Below are positions 6,843 through 8,487 of a stretch of DNA of 8,487 nucleotides, piece by piece; positions within the stretch are counted from its first letter, which is position 1; each line of letters begins with the position of its first letter. Source of the stretch: Bacteroidales bacterium (GTDB taxonomy: Bacteria; Bacteroidota; Bacteroidia; Bacteroidales; Dysgonomonadaceae); NCBI GenBank assembly GCA_012728155.1, contig JAAYFR010000168.1, positions 1 through 8,487 of the forward strand, written 5' to 3'. A program made the translations under genes and the position numbers. Under the pieces are notes generated by a model that worked only from the letters and a program-made list of their open reading frames with translations, was not told the DNA's origin and ran no database searches.

Positions 6843-6864
6843 TAGGGTAGTAACCCTACGGGGT
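6843..6864 (+). promoter_or_regulatory. two mutually exclusive hairpins in the rpmJ leader
   Basis: Hairpin A pairs TAGGGT (6843-6848) with ACCCTA (6853-6858) around AGTA. Hairpin B pairs ACCC (6853-6856) with GGGT (6861-6864) around TACG; in RNA the loop is cUACGg, a member of the very stable UNCG tetraloop class closed by C-G. Both use the same ACCC strand, so they cannot form together. This is seen directly; a switching role in control of the alpha cluster is inference. No T tract follows, so it is not a standard terminator. Confidence 0.4.
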
Positions 6865-6983
6865 CAAAAAGTTTGAAACGTGCATAATAACTGTTCTTAT
6901 TCAAGTTCAAGATTTCCGCAAGTTCCATACACCGGCAAAGAAAAGATAACATATCGAGTGAATAATAAAACAGGTATAATCAT

Positions 6984-7100
6984 ATGAAGGTAAGAGCATC
7001 TTTAAAGAAACGTTCGGCCGACTGCAAAATTGTGAGAAGAAAAGGCCGTTTGTATATTATCAATAAAAAGAATCCCAAGTTTAAACAACGCCAGGGATAG
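6984..7100 (+). CDS. rpmJ: 50S ribosomal protein L36, zinc-free form
   Basis: The gene encodes 38 aa, the exact length of bacterial L36, starting MKVRASLKKRSADCKIVRRK and ending NPKFKQRQG. L36 is a small protein of the 50S subunit that packs between 23S rRNA helices. The usual zinc ribbon has Cys11, Cys14, Cys27 and His33; here these are S11, C14, N27 and F33, so only one ligand remains and zinc binding is not expected. The fold core (MKVRAS, CKIVRRKG, KQRQG) is intact, so this is a C-minus form and not a decayed gene. It leads the alpha-type cluster and is 36 bases before rpsM. Confidence 0.97.
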   Translation: MKVRASLKKRSADCKIVRRKGRLYIINKKNPKFKQRQG

Positions 7101-7136
7101 TAAAAGGTAATAATCAATATAACTATAAAGTAATAT

Positions 7137-7517
7137 ATGGCAATAAGAATTGTAGGTGTCGACCTGCCGCAAAATAAAAGAGGTGAAGTAGCGCTCACAT
7201 ATATCTATGGCTTGGGCCGTAGTTCAGCTAACACCATTCTGACAAAGGCTGAAGTCGACAAGAACATTAAAGTGAAAGACTGGACCGATGACCAGGCAGC
7301 CCGTATCCGTGAGATCATCCAGGCTGAATTTAAAGTGGAGGGAGATCTTCGTTCCGAGACGCAGCTCAATATCAAACGTCTGATGGATATCGGTTGTTAT
7401 CGTGGTATACGCCATCGTATCGGCTTGCCCGTACGGGGACAAAGCACCAAGAATAACGCCCGTACCCGTAAGGGAAGAAAGAAAACCGTTGCTAACAAGA
7501 AAAAAGCTACTAAATAA
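7137..7517 (+). CDS. rpsM: 30S ribosomal protein S13
   Basis: The 126-aa product starts MAIRIVGVDLPQNKRGEVALTYIYGLGRSSA with the helix-two-turn-helix region after it. It carries the S13 signature IGCYRGIRHRIGLPVRGQSTKNNARTRKG at residues 85-113 (key parts GCYRGIRHR, GLPVRGQ, NARTRKG) and ends in a very basic lysine-rich tail. S13 sits in the 30S head, contacts the P-site tRNA with that tail, and forms bridges to L5 of the 50S subunit. In E. coli the S4 repressor acts on the leader just before this gene. Here the space before it is only 36 bases and A/T-rich, with no evident structure. Confidence 0.98.
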   Translation: MAIRIVGVDLPQNKRGEVALTYIYGLGRSSANTILTKAEVDKNIKVKDWTDDQAARIREIIQAEFKVEGDLRSETQLNIKRLMDIGCYRGIRHRIGLPVRGQSTKNNARTRKGRKKTVANKKKATK

Positions 7518-7529
7518 TAGATAGGTAAC

Positions 7530-7919
7530 ATGGCAAAGAGAACAGTTGCAGCAAAAAAGAGAAATGTGAAAGTGAGTGCTGTCGGACAGGCCCACATCTC
7601 ATCATCATTCAATAATATCATTGTTTCATTGACCAATGAAAACGGTGAAGTGATCAGTTGGTCATCCGCCGGGAAAATGGGCTTCAGGAGCTCGAAAAAG
7701 AATACTCCCTATGCGGCTCAAATGGTCGCACAAGATTGCTCAAAAATAGCATACGACTTGGGATTACGCAAGGTAAAGGCATATGTGAAAGGACCTGGTA
7801 ACGGACGTGAATCGGCTATCAGAACCATCCATGGCGCTGGCATCGAAGTGACTGAAATTGTAGATGTAACGCCGCTTCCCCATAACGGATGCCGTCCGCC
7901 CAAACAGAGAAAAGTGTAA
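7530..7919 (+). CDS. rpsK: 30S ribosomal protein S11
   Basis: The 129-aa product has the S11 pattern: AHISSSFNNIIVSLTNENGEVISWSSAGKMGFR (residues 21-53), then VKGPGNGRESAIRTI (86-100), and the C-terminal PHNGCRPPKQRKV. S11 forms part of the 30S platform and lines the mRNA exit region with S7. The Asn-Gly pair at N119-G120 corresponds to the site reported as isoaspartate in E. coli S11; the same chemistry is possible here but is not shown by the DNA. It lies 12 bases after rpsM. A 136-base gap separates it from rpsD, unusually large for these two genes. Confidence 0.98.
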   Translation: MAKRTVAAKKRNVKVSAVGQAHISSSFNNIIVSLTNENGEVISWSSAGKMGFRSSKKNTPYAAQMVAQDCSKIAYDLGLRKVKAYVKGPGNGRESAIRTIHGAGIEVTEIVDVTPLPHNGCRPPKQRKV

Positions 7920-8055
7920 TACAAAATAGTACAATAGAATATTGAATTTAAGTTTCATCTATCTTGAGACTTGAGCTGTGATTGATTACACCACAACTTC
8001 TCTGTAATCGCGGCTGCACAGTTTAGGCTTCAGTTTTAAAAGTTTAATTTGTAAA
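7920..8055 (+). promoter_or_regulatory. 136-base structured leader before rpsD; candidate S4 autoregulatory RNA
   Basis: A long hairpin occupies about 7966-8030. The outer stem pairs 7970-7980 with 8017-8027 in eleven successive pairs, three of them G-U; a bulged A7969 allows two or three more pairs below. An internal loop (7981-7983 facing 8010-8016, GCGGCTG) is followed by a perfect seven-pair inner stem, GATTACA (7984-7990) with TGTAATC (8003-8009), and a 12-base loop. On the opposite strand the G-U pairs become A-C mismatches, so the structure is best explained as RNA from the + strand. The 28 bases between it and the rpsD ATG are A/T-rich and open. S4 is a known autoregulator in E. coli and Bacillus, so an S4-binding role is a sensible inference. 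Confidence 0.6.
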
Positions 8056-8487
8056 ATGGCTAGATATACCGGTCCAAAATCAAAAATCGCCCGTAAATTC
8101 GGCGAACCCATTTTCGGCCCCGATAAAGTTCTCTCCAAGAAGAACTATCCCCCGGGACAACATGGCAACTCACGCAGGAGAAAAACATCTGAATATGGAA
8201 TTCAGTTGCGTGAGAAACAACGTGCCAAATATACCTATGGCGTTCTGGAAAAACAGTTCCGCCTTACTTTCGAGAAAGCAGTGCGTAGCCGCGGTGTAAC
8301 CGGTGAGGTGTTGTTGCAACTGTTGGAATCGCGCTTGGATAATATTGTCTATCGTCTGGGTATTTCACCTACGAGAGCAGGAGCACGTCAGTTGGTATCA
8401 CATCGTCATATTGTAGTGAACGGGAAAATCGTAAATATACCCTCTTATACAGTAAAATCAGGTGATGTAGTAGGTGTAAGAGAAAAA
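8056..8487 (+). CDS. rpsD: 30S ribosomal protein S4, N-terminal part (3' end outside window)
   Basis: The open frame runs from ATG 8056 to the window edge, giving 144 of about 200 expected residues with no stop. It starts MARYTGPKSKIARKFGEPIFG and has KKNYPPGQHG (residues 28-37), SEYGIQLREKQRAKYTYGVLEKQF (45-68; family core) and then the S4 RNA-binding domain from about 93 (RLDNIVYRLG, RAGARQLVSHRHIVVNG at 107-123). S4 nucleates 30S assembly on the 16S 5' domain and helps proofread tRNA. The N-terminus has no cysteines, so it is the zinc-free form. A structured leader precedes it. rpoA and rplQ would be expected downstream. Confidence 0.98.
   Translation, partial: MARYTGPKSKIARKFGEPIFGPDKVLSKKNYPPGQHGNSRRRKTSEYGIQLREKQRAKYTYGVLEKQFRLTFEKAVRSRGVTGEVLLQLLESRLDNIVYRLGISPTRAGARQLVSHRHIVVNGKIVNIPSYTVKSGDVVGVREK

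Larger units (their letters stand above)
6679..6983 (+). other. 305-base gene-free region before rpmJ; probable promoter and leader
   Basis: No protein of useful length is encoded; the ATGs at 6738, 6760 and 6791 run into stops within six codons. The first 35 bases are almost entirely purine, with several GGTGGG/AAAGAG-like runs. A ten-base palindrome, TCTGTACAGA, lies at 6726-6735. A possible Bacteroidota -7 box (GATCTTTG, 6824-6831) is followed by two overlapping hairpins at 6843-6864, and then by A/T-rich sequence with a tandem TTCAAG repeat (6900-6911) and a further CAAGTTC (6919-6925). I find no hairpin with a T tract, so no intrinsic terminator can be claimed. The likely reading is a start of the rpmJ-rpsM-rpsK-rpsD transcription unit with a leader of about 145 bases. 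Confidence 0.45.

Noticed and set aside
6843..6870. Hairpin plus AAAAA read as an intrinsic terminator after infA
   Set aside because: On the + strand the hairpins are followed by CAAAAAG and not by a T tract, and they lie 165 bases after infA.
6886..6901. AATAA/TTATT inverted repeat in the rpmJ leader
   Set aside because: Five A-T pairs around a six-base loop are too weak to be called a structure in an A/T-rich gap.
6975..6980. Perfect TATAAT resembling an E. coli -10 box before rpmJ
   Set aside because: It ends three bases before the rpmJ ATG, so a transcript from it would start inside the gene, and Bacteroidota sigma factors use a different -7 consensus.
8044..8051. TTAATTTG resembling the TAnnTTTG -7 box just before rpsD
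   Set aside because: It has a mismatch, ends four bases before the ATG, and would give a start within the coding region; there is no TTTG at the proper distance upstream.

Overview
This window is a block of core translation and secretion genes from a bacterium of the phylum Bacteroidota, most likely order Bacteroidales. It holds the end of the S10 cluster, the whole spc cluster and most of the alpha cluster of ribosomal protein genes, all on the + strand. The assignment rests on protein style (for example L14, S11, S13 and S4 versions typical of Bacteroidales), on the order secY-map-infA-rpmJ-rpsM without adk, on zinc-site-free S14, L36 and S4, and on the near absence of strong Shine-Dalgarno sequences before most genes. 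A family or genus call from memory (Dysgonomonadaceae-like) would be a guess.

Layout: the last 37 codons of rpsQ (S17) are followed by rplN, rplX, rplE, rpsN, a 118-base gap, rpsH, rplF, rplR, rpsE, rpmD, rplO, secY, map, infA, a 305-base gap without genes, rpmJ, rpsM, rpsK, a 136-base gap, and the first 144 codons of rpsD (S4), which runs off the right edge. rpmD (59 aa) and rpmJ (38 aa) are short but clear. All genes look intact, and none shows a frameshift, an insertion or signs of transfer.

The products work together: S17, S14, S8, S5, S13, S11 and S4 go to the 30S subunit; L14, L24, L5, L6, L18, L30, L15 and L36 go to the 50S subunit; IF1 acts in initiation; SecY forms the membrane channel for nascent exported proteins; and Map trims the initiator methionine.

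The coding content is ordinary. What the genes do not explain lies in the three gaps. The best candidate is a long, GU-containing RNA hairpin directly before rpsD (about 7966-8030), which looks like an autoregulatory leader for S4. The gap before rpmJ holds two mutually exclusive small hairpins behind a possible Bacteroidota-type promoter. The gap before rpsH holds two smaller hairpins. I see no new protein system here; these leader RNAs are the items worth following up.
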